Positions 1-10,445 of a DNA stretch of 64,000 bases are shown here, in pieces (the first letter of the stretch is position 1; each line of letters starts with the position of its first letter). A model generated the notes under the pieces. That model was not told where the DNA came from and made no database searches. It saw nothing but the letters and a program-made list of their open reading frames with translations. The translations under genes and the position numbers were made by a program. Location of the stretch: positions 166,682-230,681 of the forward strand of contig JAKUCV010003048.1 in NCBI GenBank assembly GCA_028386065.3, in the 5' to 3' direction. The stretch is from Turnera subulata (Eukaryota; Streptophyta; Magnoliopsida; Malpighiales; Passifloraceae).

Positions 1-2342
1 AAAGTTGCATTAGTCACCCGGCCATGAATCAATGGCGTTCCAAGATACATCCCCAGGTTATCAGTAACTTGGATTCCAAATACTTGACTAATGTCCATGG
101 CTAGTGTGTCACTGGTATTTTTCGAAAAGAACAATTTAGATTTCTCCTTGCTCATACGTTGCCCTGAACTAGAGCAGAACATATCCAAACATTGCAAGAT
201 GATTTAAGCTTGCTCAATACATGCCTCAGCAAACAAAACTAGATCATCTGCAAAGAAACTATGGGAAATGCTGGGGGCCCCAAAGCACACCTGAACAGGT
301 TTCCACATACCAGCCCGGACCTGTTGGTTGATCAGTTGAGACAAGCGCTCCAAACACAAAAAAAAAAAGATAGGGGGACAAAGGATCACCTTGCCTAATC
401 CCGCAGGAGGGGTGGAATCTGTTAGTAGCCTCACCATTCCACAGCACCTGCATAGAGCTCGTGGAGACACATGCCATAATCAACTGAATCATTGTTTGTG
501 GCAAGCCAATATCCATAAGGGTATCTTCTATAAAATCCCATCTTAACCTGTCGTAGGCCTTTTCCAGGTCCAATTTAATAGCCATCATACCTACCACCAC
601 GTTTAATTCTCATGGAATGTAATACTTCCTGTACTATTATCACATTATCATGAATGACCCTACCCGGAACAAAACTTGTTTGGTACGGGAGAACCAGGTC
701 CGGTAAAAGGGGTTTCAGCCTATTAACAATCACCTTGGTAAGAATTTTGTAGGTGACGTTACATAAGCTGATAGGGCGAAACTGCTTGACAAACTCTGGA
801 TGCTCAACCTTTGGAATCAAAGTAATTAGAGTTTTATTTAGATCAGCATCAAATGAACCTGTGTGAAAAAGCCTCCCTCACAAAGGAGATCATGGAACCC
901 CTCACAACATCCCAAAACTTCTGGTAGAACACAGCATGGAAGCCATCAACACCTGGCGCTTTATGAGGTGCCATTTAGAAGAGTGCTTGACGTACCTCCA
1001 CAATAATGACAGACTTCCATAGCGATGCAATGCGCTCCGGACTAATATGTGGAAACCAGCCCCTAAAAGAGGGCCTCTGCCAAGGACCATTCTCATTTGA
1101 AAATAAGCCTTGAAAAAAGTCTACCACATGTGGAATAAGAACCGAATCATCAAAACACCATTCCCCATCAATCTGAAGCCCAGAAATCCTATTCTTTCGA
1201 CGACGGATAACCGTGGAGGCATGAAAGAAGGTTAGTATTGCGATCTCCATGCTGTATCCATTTACTTTTAGACTTTTGGAGCCACAACGCTTCTTCCTCA
1301 GCTAGAACTCGGTCATATTGGCTCTTAAGATTAGCTTCTAGATGCTTCAAAAACAAGCCAAAACGACCTTCAGCCTTTGCACGCTGAATCCCCGCTAAGC
1401 GAGCCAGTATCTGCTTCTTCTTACCAAATATATTACCAAAAACCTCCCGATTCCACACCTTCAGGCCTTCCCCCAAAGCTTCATTGGCAACACCAGCAAG
1501 TAGCTAATCATTCCAGTGCCGCTGAACTTCTAGGGAAAGTCGCTCATCAAGTAGCCACGCAGCTTGGAATTGAAAAGGTTTCGACCCAACCGGCGTAGGC
1601 CGAGGCCAGAGACGAATAAGCAAAGGAGAGTGATCAGACTTCGTCCTAGGATAGTGGACAACCTCAGCATCTGGAAAGGCTAACCGCCATGAAGTATTGG
1701 CCAACACACGATCAAGCCTTTCCAAAACATCACGCCTCTCCCAAGTGTATGGGGAGCCTTTGAAACCCAAATCAATCAACTAGCAATCATCAATCCATTC
1801 AGCAAATCCCCGACAATAAGTAGGAATTGGGGGTTCACCCCCGAGTTTCACATGTGGTCCCAGTAAAGAGTTAAAATCACCCGCAATCATCCAAGGACCA
1901 GTGAGCCCAGCAGCAATGCGCCTAGTGCCATCCCAAAGAGGGGATCTCAAGGCTGTTTTGGGGTTAGCATACACTGTAGTAACATGACACGCCGCCCTCG
2001 ACCTCCATTCCACATTCAGGTGCACAAACTGTGCATGAACTTCACACGTAGCAATGAAAATTCGAGCTTGCTGCCAACAAACCCAAATCCCACCTGCACG
2101 ACCATTCACCTCCGAAATTTCAAAACCGTCAAACCCGCATGCGAGTAACATAGCTGAGCCTGTGCAAAAACCACCTTTGTTTCAAGAAAAGCGATTAAAA
2201 TAGGCCTATGATTCCTCACCATCTCCCTAACAGCTCGGTCAAACTTGGAACTGCCAGCACCTTGGCAATTCCAGAAGATAAACTCTGAGGTGATATGATC
2301 CAGAGAATAAAGATAAAGATAGTGGAAATCAGACCAGATCAC
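1..2342 (-). pseudogene. LINE ORF2: endonuclease and reverse transcriptase, broken
   Basis: The N-terminal part matches the APE-type endonuclease of plant LINEs. WNCQGAGSS and a following ETKV lie at about 2150-2280, GDFNSLLG at about 1860, and LDRVLAN...SDHSPLL at about 1640-1720. The reverse transcriptase follows in other frames, with RPISLCNVTYKILTKVIVNR at about 720-780, DLEKAYDRLRWDF at about 540-570, GIRQGDPLSPYLFFF at about 350-400 and the FADD catalytic box in SFFADDLVLFAEA at about 235-270. At least four frame changes or stops separate these blocks, so no functional enzyme can be made. The catalytic FADD residues themselves are intact. The remainder lies outside the window. Confidence 0.85.
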
Positions 2343-3936
2343 AAGAGGTAGACTCGGTCATCTCATGGTCATGGTCCATAACCTCAATCGGTGTCGGTTC
2401 TGCAACAGTGTCAGGGGTAGAGACAATGTTTTCACTCCTACTAGTTGTATCCGGTGGTGAGGACGTAGCCTCCTTAAGGACATCATGGCCTTTATGAACA
2501 GCATCAAAAGCAATGGCAGAGCTTGTTGGAATTTTGCTGCCTGACGCCTTAGATGATGTGACAAGGGTAGAACTGCAACCAGAAACATTAGGGATACTTG
2601 CAACAAACTGAGAGTTACCTGGAGTTGTCGGAATTGGAAGTCCCTGATTTTGGATGCGGGCTAGGGCCGCCTCAAAAGTATCTGGGGTAGAACTCTTCTT
2701 TAGTAGAACCTTGACAACCCCATGCTCTTTAGGCAATACCTTAGGTGGTATCGATTGAGACACTAGAGGCACTGGGCTGAAAACCCCGTCACTGGGTTGA
2801 GCTCTTTTGGCACCCGGAGTTGTCCTTGTCCCTTGCTGCATCACTGCCTTCCCTTTCCCTTTACTACTGATTCCCGTCGCACGTTGATCTTGTGTTTGTG
2901 CTCCAACCTGGAACACGTTACCACCAGCAGATGCAGACTCAACACGGCCACCCACTTCATCCTCCAACTCTGCTAGTACTGCAAAATGAGAAGAGCCAAG
3001 GGACTCTTTCGCAGCAGATTTCCCATTAAGAGAAACCGGTGCCTTCATTGGTGGGTTCCGAGGTTTCCTAATAACCAACACCCAGGTGCCATATTTGGGT
3101 TCAGAAGTAACATCACCATGCATCAGAGGGCCAGCAGATGTGGTTTGGACATCACAGTGAACATCCATCGATGTAGGCACATTAGCAGACTTAGGAGGTA
3201 CACTCTTTGTGGCTTTAGATGGGCAGATGGACATATTATGCCCAACCATACCACATTCAAAACAAACTTGTGGGAGATCTTCGTACACAATATTATACCA
3301 GATATCCTCAAAGCAAACCCTTGACTCCAAAGGCTTAGTTAAATCGAGCTCCACCGCAATACGAGCAAACTGTGCCCTATCGGTCTGCTGCGTAGGGATG
3401 TCAATGCGGACAGTACGTCCAATCCGATTGCAAACAAGACGAAGTACGCCTATATGGTAATGTTCTGCTGGTAGACTTGGTATACGGACCCAAGCAACAA
3501 CTGAGGAAACTCGATGTGTACTAGGGTTAAAATTTGGACGCCAAGTCTCAACCGACAAATAGGAACCAAAGATCATCCACTGACCCCCTGTTAACACTCT
3601 CATATAATCATCACGGGAATAAAACTTGACCATGTAATAGTTGTGTTCAAGGTCAATAACTTTTATTCCATTCCGGACCTGCCATAACCTCGTCAAGCGA
3701 CTGCTCAAAGCCTTGTAGCCAATACGTCGTCCCCATGGCTTAATAATCAGCGTGTGCTCCCAGTTTTTGTGAAGCTTATTGCGAAAGCTTTCCGAGTACT
3801 AGACAATTGGCCCATGCGGTGATGATACAACCACAACATCCCCTTCTCCAATCTCAAAGTCCGTATTGATGGTTGGTTCGTTCCACCCAGTTCCTTGCGT
3901 AAGAATATCCCTAAAGGACCTCGCAGAGTCTTGCAT
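2329..3936 (-). pseudogene. LINE ORF1 protein, DUF4283 plus CCHC knuckle
   Basis: ORF1 proteins of plant L1-type LINEs bind the element RNA and act as nucleic-acid chaperones. The likely start is the ATG ending at 3936. The DUF4283-type core (IIKPWGRRIGYKAL, then the YYMVKFYSRDDYMRVLTGGQW region) lies at about 3560-3760. It is followed by a CCHC knuckle with the pattern CFECGMVGHNMSIC and a long low-complexity Ser/Thr/Pro/Lys tail. An in-frame TAG at 3799-3801 cuts the protein off after about 45 residues. Downstream of that stop, 459 residues stay open, so decay of this ORF is modest. The end overlaps the start of the ORF2 frame. Identification rests on motif order by eye. Confidence 0.8.
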
Positions 3937-3960
3937 AGTAGGAGCTGTCGGGATTAGCCG

Positions 3961-4549
3961 ACGGAGGCGTCCCGCCGTCCGGGGGCTGGCCCTCGGTCAT
4001 GCCTTAGCAAAAGTGCAAACCCTAACTCCGAAGTTTTAGGAGCGAAAATACTACCAATAATAATTATTATTAAATTTGTAGCATAGATTTACTCCGCTAT
4101 CAATTGACACAGAGATTGAATCCCAAATAGAAAAAGATCGTAAACAGATCAAAAACAAGAAACCCTAGAAGTCCAATTCAGTTATGTTGGGGTCTTTATG
4201 TAAAAACAAAAAAGCATTTAGAACACAATTCTACAAATTGAAATCAAGAAAAAAGAGTAGGTAAACTAATAGGATAAGGTCGTAAAGATAGCTTTAGCTT
4301 GTAGAGATAACGCAAGAGACATACAAATTGAAAGGTTAAAAATATATATTTTTAGCTTTGCTGATTTTAATAATGTTGTCCCGTATCTTTTTTTTTTTTC
4401 AAAGATTATGTCCCTCAAGTCATCCAACGGGATAATAGTGTCCTATTAACAAGCAATAGTCGTTAAATTTTTTTTTATATCGGAATTACATAAATAACAC
4501 CCAAATCCCCCTCAATCCCAGGGATTGAACCCATGTGCCCAGCATGCCA
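3961..4549. other. No gene recognised; possible LINE 5' UTR and AT-rich spacer
   Basis: The part nearest the LINE (to about 4330) could be its 5' untranslated region. The rest is AT-rich with a T-run near 4390. Neither strand shows a coding pattern with known motifs. Confidence 0.4.
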
Positions 4550-5037
4550 TGGAATTTTTTTGGGTTTTTGGGTTTTTTGGGCCCCCGTGTTTAGTGGTTT
4601 GGCCAATTTGGTACCCGACATTTTTTTTGGCCGGGCATATACCCTGAGATTGCATGGGCAGGCCAAACGTATACCCCTGGTCAGGCACCTGCTGACGTGG
4701 AGGCTGCACGGGTATTTGTGCATGTTACTGTAGCAAAACGACGTTGTTTTAAGTGAGAAAACGACGTCGTTTCATGCCACGTCGGACACAGGTGGCTTAG
4801 TGGGGCCCACTTCACTCAAAGCCAATCCTCTAAAACGACATCGTTTTGCTACAGTAACACGCTCAAATACCCCGGGCAGCCTCCACGTCAGCAGGTGCCT
4901 GACCAGGGGTATACGTTTGGCCTGCCCATGCAATCTCAGGGTATATGCCCGGCCAAAAAAAATGTCGGGGTACTAAATTGGCCAAACCACTAAACATAGG
5001 GGCCCAAAAAACCCGAAAACCCGAATTTTTTTCAAAA
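4550..5037. mobile_element. Foldback (long terminal inverted repeat) element
   Basis: The left arm (about 4550-4752) and the right arm (about 4831-5037) are near-perfect reverse complements. For example, GGTATACGTTTGGCCTGCCC in the right arm appears reversed in the left arm, and both inner ends carry GTTACTGTAGCAAAACGA. A spacer of about 80 bp lies between them and holds a further AAACGACGTCGTTT palindrome. There is no coding content. The arm length suits a non-autonomous Mutator-like or foldback element. The class is not certain because no target-site duplication was identified. A transcript would fold into a hairpin of about 200 bp. Confidence 0.75.
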
Positions 5038-5589
5038 ATTTTTATTCCCACAAATTCTAATTTGCTGGTTGATTAAAAATTGAATTAAAATAATTTCTAT
5101 CATTTTAGAAACACGGCATGAGTGGGACCCACGTGCCCTCCTATTCCTCTCGCTCCTCTTTGACGTCGCCCTCCTCTTTCTCTTCTTCTGTCATCTATGC
5201 ACCGCCGCCCCTAAAAATATCAACAACAACCACATTTACAATGCAAACAACACCAACGCTAAGTCCAATAAATCTTCATGTTTATTTACACTAACTCTCC
5301 CACTTCATTTCGTCAACTAAACCTCGACCTCCTTCGAAAAACATAAAAATAGGTAGATTGATCGTGTTCCTCATCGGACGACCAACCACCATGCACTCCC
5401 ACACCATCGGATCTTCGTCCTCATCCCCATTAAGAGACCGAATAACCTCGTTGATTGCGGCTTCAGAGTCGTCCACCATTCTGCCTTCCCTCACTCCCAC
5501 GCCACCAAAACAGCAAAGCAAAATAGTAGTCTGGCAGTGGGCATGCCGAGCTACTAGAGGGACCTTATGATGGCAGCCAAAGGGGTGTC
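5038..5589. other. No gene recognised
   Basis: The segment holds CT-rich stretches and short open frames on both strands, including a 127-codon minus-strand frame ending at 5291. None shows a recognisable domain, and the open frame runs into the adjacent MITE-like element. Confidence 0.35.
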
Positions 5590-5907
5590 GGGTTAAATAT
5601 ATGTTTGGTCCCCCTACTATGTTCAAATGTAAGAATAGTCTCCTTACGGTAATTCCAATTAAGTATGTCCTCATACCCCTATTAAATGATTAATTTTGTT
5701 CCCAGTCTCGTTTAATCCGTGATTAGCTGACGTGGGATTTATTCAACACTTATGTTGGCCTCATATAGTACGCGGTCTGGGTCAGGAAAACAATATAAAA
5801 AATTATTTTTATGGCATATGGAGTCCACATAAGTGGGACATCATTAATCGTAATTAGCGTGAAAAGAGTATTCTTATCATTTCAATATAGTAGGTATATT
5901 TAAGCCA
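5590..5907. mobile_element. MITE-like non-autonomous element with short TIRs
   Basis: The left end GGGTTAAATATATG and the right end, read on the other strand as GGCTTAAATATACC, form imperfect terminal inverted repeats. Both are followed within 20 bases by a CTACTAT block. The body is non-coding and about 320 bp long, which is typical of a small non-autonomous element. The superfamily and target-site duplication could not be fixed. Confidence 0.5.
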
Positions 5908-6668
5908 AGGCGTGCTGAACTTGGAGGGCGACGAAGCGTGTGCCGAGTTGGAGATGGTGCTAGGTGCTCAAGGTGGGGGCAGGAGGGATGATGTCGTCGA
6001 CGATGCCATGCTGGATGCCAATGTGGATGTCACGAAGCCAGTGGACAACGTAGATCTTGATCATGTCATAGAAAAAGAATTTGTCGTTATAAGTAAGTAA
6101 CGATAAAAGGCCCTGACCAGTAATAAAAGGCACCACAAGATAATTTTGTAACGTTAATATGATAGATGCATCCTCATTAAAAAAATATGATAGATCTATA
6201 ACGATAAGCCTAAGAGATAGGAAGACTGATGCCAACAAGGATTGGGTTAGTTGGTTAAAGTTCATCAACATTCCCATAAAGTTAAAAATTCGCCATCAGT
6301 GCTGTGCACTAGTAATAATACAATTTGATCTAGATGCAATTATACAAAAAAAGGACTAACAAGGCCTAATACAAATAAGAATCAATACATATAGTTACAA
6401 AACCTAAAGAACCGTAGAAGACTCGTCCACCTATAAATAGCTACAAAAAATGCCTGTACTTCTCGGCTTTACAATTGTATAGTCCCGTAATGAAGCTTGT
6501 TGATCAATGAAAAGAAATTGCACCTACACCTACACATATATATTAGTTCTATTAATCTATTTGTTTTGTGTAGGCCAGTATGTGTATTACATTTAGTTTG
6601 TTTATTATGTTTTCCTCTTTAGCATTTGCCAGCGTAGTGCGTAGCACAGTGGCATTGGTCCCTAAAAA
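5908..6668. other. No gene recognised
   Basis: AT-rich sequence. One 62-codon acidic frame (5912-6100, +) has no known domain and no splice context. I see no RNA gene. Confidence 0.35.
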
Positions 6669-6733
6669 AATTTTTTTTATCAAGGAAATATTCTCCATTC
6701 ATAAACATACCCACAAATACATAATACATATAC

Positions 6734-7392
6734 TTAGTTCAACCTATCATATGCCAAAAGGTTTTGTAACTCTATCGGGAGAGTAGAGATCCAACAAGGG
6801 CTGGGGCAGGATTTAGCAGCAACTGCTATCCAATGTGCGACTTTGTTGGCAGATCTCTTCACATGTTTCAAACTACAAAAATCAAACAAAGCCTTAAACA
6901 CATCAACGTCAGTACAAATGGGGATAATGCTCCTAGCTCTCCTTGACTTGTCAAGATCCATCTCTGTGATTGCTTGCAAGCAGTTGCTTTCAAACATCAC
7001 ACGTTGCCATCCTTTGTTCCATACCCAAAACATCGAGAATTGGATTGCCTGAAGCTTAGCTACCAGGGGGAGCAGTTAGGATTCATGAAGAAACGCCATC
7101 CAAGAGTCTCCCAGATTCATCCCTCGCCACCACCGCCAAGTTGGTGACCCCGGTCTCCCGTTGGAAAGCAACATCATAGTTGACCTTAAGAGAACTTGTA
7201 TTGAGCTTGATCCAAGTAGGAGTAGTTGTGGTCTGGTGGAAGTTTTGTGACTCCCTAGTAGCATTACTTTGGGTATCACAGAATTCTTCATACGCTCTGG
7301 TAGCACGCTGCGCTACCACAGTGGGGTACTCACATATCCCTTCAAAAACATAAAGGTTCCATGCTTTCCATAACTCCCAGCATAGGTACGCA
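6734..7392 (-). pseudogene. LINE ORF2 3' part: RNase H-like domain
   Basis: This is the continuation of the LINE beyond the inserted LTR element. The linker IAYLCWELWKAWN is followed by the RNase H core: KVNYDVAF where active proteins have a D, then AVVARDESGRLLDG, and in another frame WQRVMFESNCLQAI with HVKRSANKVAHWIA. The last block is a strongly conserved plant RVT_3/RNase H signature. A frame change separates the two halves. The 3' UTR runs on to about 6670. Confidence 0.8.
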
Positions 7393-7397
7393 ATTCT

Positions 7398-8363
7398 TGT
7401 TGGCTTTTTGTCCCTGTTGGTGCAACCCAAACAAGGAGCCTTGAAAAACAATTTTTGGTTTTATACCAATTGTTGGCTTTGATCTTCAAATTCTTCAGAT
7501 TAAGCAAAAGAACATCGATGTTGTGTCAATAACATCGATGTTTTGATGATTCGGAAACTTCAAATAAACTGCCGAACAGCTAGAACATCGATGTTTGAGT
7601 CTAAACATCGATGTTTAGATGATTCGGAAACTTCAAATATTGGGCAGAACTGATAAAACATCGATGTTTTAATCAAAACATCGATGTTGCTACAGTGAAA
7701 TTCTGGAAATTCCAGAATTCTGCAGAAACGCAAAAAACTGGTTTTCTTGGTTACTTTTCAATTTGTTTTCTCTCAATTCACTCAATCTTTTGGCTTGTAC
7801 ACTTAATGGACAAACTAACAAACACTTTTTGAAGTGAAACACACTCAATGCACTCTTATTTCACTTGTAGAACTCAAATTACAATACTCAAAACATAGGC
7901 AGAAAATCAACTTACAGAAAACCAAGGCTGACTTTCTTGGTTACTGTTCCATTGATTTTCTCTCTAATCTCTCACAATCTTTTGTTTTTAAACACTCTGA
8001 ACATTTCAGAGTAACAATGAAGTGAAACACCAACGTTTTCTAACTTGATTTCACTTAATTACAACTGATTACAAGACTCAATATATAGGCAAAAAACCAG
8101 CCTATAATGCAACTTTTGACAGCTCATTAACCCACTAAACATGACAGCTCACTCTAACTTTTCTTAAGATGCTCATAATAGGACAACACTTAATGGAAAC
8201 ATTACAACTCAGGCTACACTCAGGATTACACTAACACAATACAATAATCAAAAAGCAAACTCCAACTAACACTCTTGAATAATTGGGTAGGACCAACTTT
8301 CAACTTGATCACAAAAAATATGATGCTGCTGCAATTTACTGCAGCTTGTTCATATTTCCAACA
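7398..8363 (-). repeat. LTR (3') of the DEK_C element
   Basis: The repeat is 966 bp long, the same length as its partner at 9475-10440, and almost identical to it. It contains three pairs of AACATCGATGTT palindromes at 7511-7688. Confidence 0.93.
7511..7688. repeat. Three paired AACATCGATGTT palindromes (73-bp period)
   Basis: Perfect 12-bp palindromes start at 7511, 7531, 7584, 7604, 7657 and 7677. Members of a pair are 20 bp apart and pairs recur every 73 bp. The same array is present in the other LTR at about 9588-9765. The spacer between pairs carries GATTCGGAAACTTCAAAT. Confidence 0.9.
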
Positions 8364-8376
8364 CTCCCCCATGAAC
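8364..8376 (-). promoter_or_regulatory. Polypurine tract of the DEK_C element
   Basis: On the minus strand, CATGGGGGAG directly precedes the 3' LTR. A second near-copy of this segment (ATGGGGAG plus the following CTCTTCATCTTCAA-type sequence) lies about 91 bases away at 8452-8490, so the tract and its flank are duplicated. Confidence 0.6.
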
Positions 8377-8398
8377 AAGCTGCTCTTCATCTTCAATT

Positions 8399-9412
8399 TC
8401 AACAGGTTTTGAATCTCCCCTTTTTTATTGTTTGGTAATTGAAGTATCGAACACTCCCCATGAGCAAGTTGCTCTTCATCTTCAACTTCAACTTCAACTT
8501 CAACCTCTTCAACAGCATGAACTGAATTCTTGTAAGGGACTTGGTGAATAGACTTGAACCTTCCCAATTCCTTTTTTTTTTCCTTTTTCTCCGATTCACA
8601 GAACTTCTTCTTTTCTTGGCAGTTGAAAGATCAAATAAATCATAGAACTCTAATGACTTCTCTTCAATGCATATATCAACCTTTTTTCTCACTTTAATCT
8701 TATGATTTGTGCTGCCATTATTCACCTCTAGAATTTCATGTTCCACAAACTCATCATCACAACATTTAATCTTGACAACATCATCAGGCACATCTATGCC
8801 TAAACCGTCATTCCCACACTCAACTTCAACGGATTTGGGATTTGAGAAATCTATGAACTCCAAGCATAAATTCTTACTAACAACAATTTCAACATCATCA
8901 TTTTTCACAGCAATTTCATGACTGAAATCTGTGAGACTCTCATTAAGCATCACCACTTCATCAAAAACATCCAAACATTCATCACAAACAACAACTCCAG
9001 AATCATCACTTTCCACAGATTCAACATCAATTCTTTTCACAACGAGTTCATTACTAAAAACAGTAAGACTCTCATCAACCACATCATCATCATCAACACA
9101 TTCATCAATTTCAGAATGCTTACCAATAAACTCATCATTTTCGTCATTTGCAACCAAATCAGAGCCATTTGTTACCTCTGATTCAGCATTTTCCACAAGA
9201 ACAACACAGCAATCTTCCTCCTCTTCATTGTTCCCGGACTCATTTTCCTGAAACAAAATCACCTCATTTTTTATAAACGATTTTCTGTCCGACAAATCCA
9301 AGTCGAACTCTTCCTGTAACTGCTGGATCAACATCTTTATGGTAATTGTGTTGAGGTCAAAACTTTGAAGAAGCTCCCTCAACCTTGCAGCAATTACTCG
9401 ATCAGACACCAT
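8399..9412 (-). CDS. DEK_C-domain protein inside an LTR retrotransposon (captured host gene)
   Basis: The ORF is 337 codons long with its ATG about 60 bases after the primer site, where gag normally begins. Residues 1-54 (starting MVSDRVIAARLRELLQSFDL, with LIQQLQEEFDLDLSDRKSF later) match the DEK_C fold: a small helical domain that binds chromatin or DNA and opens many plant SWIB/MDM2-domain proteins, usually directly after an MVSD start. The middle (about 60-260) is highly acidic and repetitive (ESLTxFSxE repeats). A basic NLS-like block, KKRRSSVNRRKRKKKR, lies at about 270-285. No SWIB domain follows. The last ~50 residues (KLKLKLKMK) look like out-of-frame 3' sequence next to the purine tract. 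The ORF is intact. The DEK_C assignment is by eye. Function in the element is unknown; it could be passive cargo. Confidence 0.72.
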   Translation of the reverse strand: MVSDRVIAARLRELLQSFDLNTITIKMLIQQLQEEFDLDLSDRKSFIKNEVILFQENESGNNEEEEDCCVVLVENAESEVTNGSDLVANDENDEFIGKHSEIDECVDDDDVVDESLTVFSNELVVKRIDVESVESDDSGVVVCDECLDVFDEVVMLNESLTDFSHEIAVKNDDVEIVVSKNLCLEFIDFSNPKSVEVECGNDGLGIDVPDDVVKIKCCDDEFVEHEILEVNNGSTNHKIKVRKKVDICIEEKSLEFYDLFDLSTAKKRRSSVNRRKRKKKRNWEGSSLFTKSLTRIQFMLLKRLKLKLKLKMKSNLLMGSVRYFNYQTIKKGRFKTC

Positions 9413-9454
9413 CCTCTTGATCTGTTAACAAATGAAAAAAGCCCCGTAAAGAAA

Positions 9455-9472
9455 GAACCTGCTCCGCTACCA
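9455..9472 (-). promoter_or_regulatory. Primer-binding site of the DEK_C element
   Basis: Read on the minus strand, TGGTAGCGGAGCAGG lies two bases inside the LTR. It resembles the tRNA-iMet site TGGTATCAGAGC used by many plant retrotransposons, with changes. The same TGGTAGCGGAGC core is used by the Gypsy at 28091-38115 and the Copia at 48515-56606. Confidence 0.7.
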
Positions 9473-9474
9473 AT

Positions 9475-10440
9475 TGTTGGCTTTTTGTCCCTGTTGGTGC
9501 AACCCAAACAAGGAGCCTTGAAAAATAATTTTTGGTTTTATACCAATTGTTGGCTTTGATCTTCAAATTCTTCAGATTAAGCAAAAGAACATCGATGTTG
9601 TGTCAATAACATCGATGTTTTGATGATTCGGAAACTTCAAATAAACTGCCGAACAGCTAGAACATCGATGTTTGAGTCTAAACATCGATGTTTAGATGAT
9701 TCGGAAACTTCAAATATTGGGCAGAACTGATAAAACATCGATGTTTTAATCAAAACATCGATGTTGCTACAGTGAAATTCTGGAAATTCCAGAATTCTGC
9801 AGAAACGCAAAAAACTGGTTTTCTTGGTTACTTTTCAATTTGTTTTCTCTCAATTCACTCAATCTTTTGGCTTGTACACTTAATGGACAAACTAACAAAC
9901 ACTTTTTGAAGTGAAACACACTCAATGCACTCTTATTTCACTTGTAGAACTCAAATTACAATACTCAAAACATAGGCAGAAAATCAACTTACAGAAAACC
10001 AAGGCTGACTTTCTTGGTTACTGTTCCATTGATTTTCTCTCTAATCTCTCACAATCTTTTGTTTTTAAACACTCTGAACATTTCAGAGTAACAATGAAGT
10101 GAAACACCAACGTTTTCTAACTTGATTTCAACTAATTACAACTGATTACAAGACTCAATATATAGGCAAAAAACCAGCCTATAATGCAACTTTTGACAGC
10201 TCATTAACCCACTAAACATGACAGCTCACTCTAACTTTTCTTAAGATGCTCATAATAGGACAACACTTAATGGAAACATTACAACTCAGGCTACACTCAG
10301 GATTACACTAACACAATACAATAATCAAAAAGCAAACTCCAACTAACACTCTTGAATAATTGGGTAGGACCAACTTTCAACTTGATCACAAAAAATATGA
10401 TGCTGCTGCAATTTACTGCAGCTTGTTCATATTTCCAACA
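9475..10440 (-). repeat. LTR (5') of the DEK_C element
   Basis: This is the upstream LTR in the minus orientation. It holds the same palindrome pairs at about 9588-9765, in the third of the LTR nearest the primer site, so they should fall in R/U5, the start of the transcript. Confidence 0.93.
9588..9765. repeat. Second LTR copy of the palindrome array
   Basis: Same six palindromes and spacing as the array at 7511-7688, carried by the other LTR. Confidence 0.9.
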
Positions 10441-10445
10441 ATTCT

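Larger units (their letters stand above)
1..3960 (-). mobile_element. L1-type LINE, decayed, 3' part cut by window start
   Basis: A non-LTR retrotransposon reads right to left. ORF1 (DUF4283-type with a CCHC knuckle) comes first, then an ORF2 with an endonuclease and a reverse transcriptase. Several frames must be joined to follow ORF2, and ORF1 holds a stop, so the copy is dead. The RNase H and 3' tail would lie to the left of the window. The 5' end is not sharp. The region up to about 4330 could be its 5' untranslated part, but no target-site duplication could be identified. Confidence 0.85.
7398..10440 (-). mobile_element. Young gag/pol-less LTR retrotransposon carrying a DEK_C ORF
   Basis: Two 966-bp direct repeats (7398-8363 and 9475-10440) start TGTTGG and end CCAACA. 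They are flanked by the 5-bp duplication ATTCT (7393-7397 and 10441-10445). A tRNA-Met-like primer site lies inside the right LTR and a purine tract inside the left LTR, which sets the orientation to minus. The 1.1-kb interior holds one ORF (9412-8399) with no gag, protease, RT or integrase motif. By eye the two LTRs differ at only a few positions, so the insertion is recent. It sits in the dead LINE ORF2. It must have moved using proteins from another element. Confidence 0.92.

Noticed and set aside
5291..5674. 127-codon minus-strand frame with a VVGRPMRNTINLP stretch
   Set aside because: No recognisable domain, no splice context, and its first part lies in the MITE-like element.
5912..6100. 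Small acidic ORF on the plus strand
   Set aside because: Too short, no known motif, and no promoter or intron signals.
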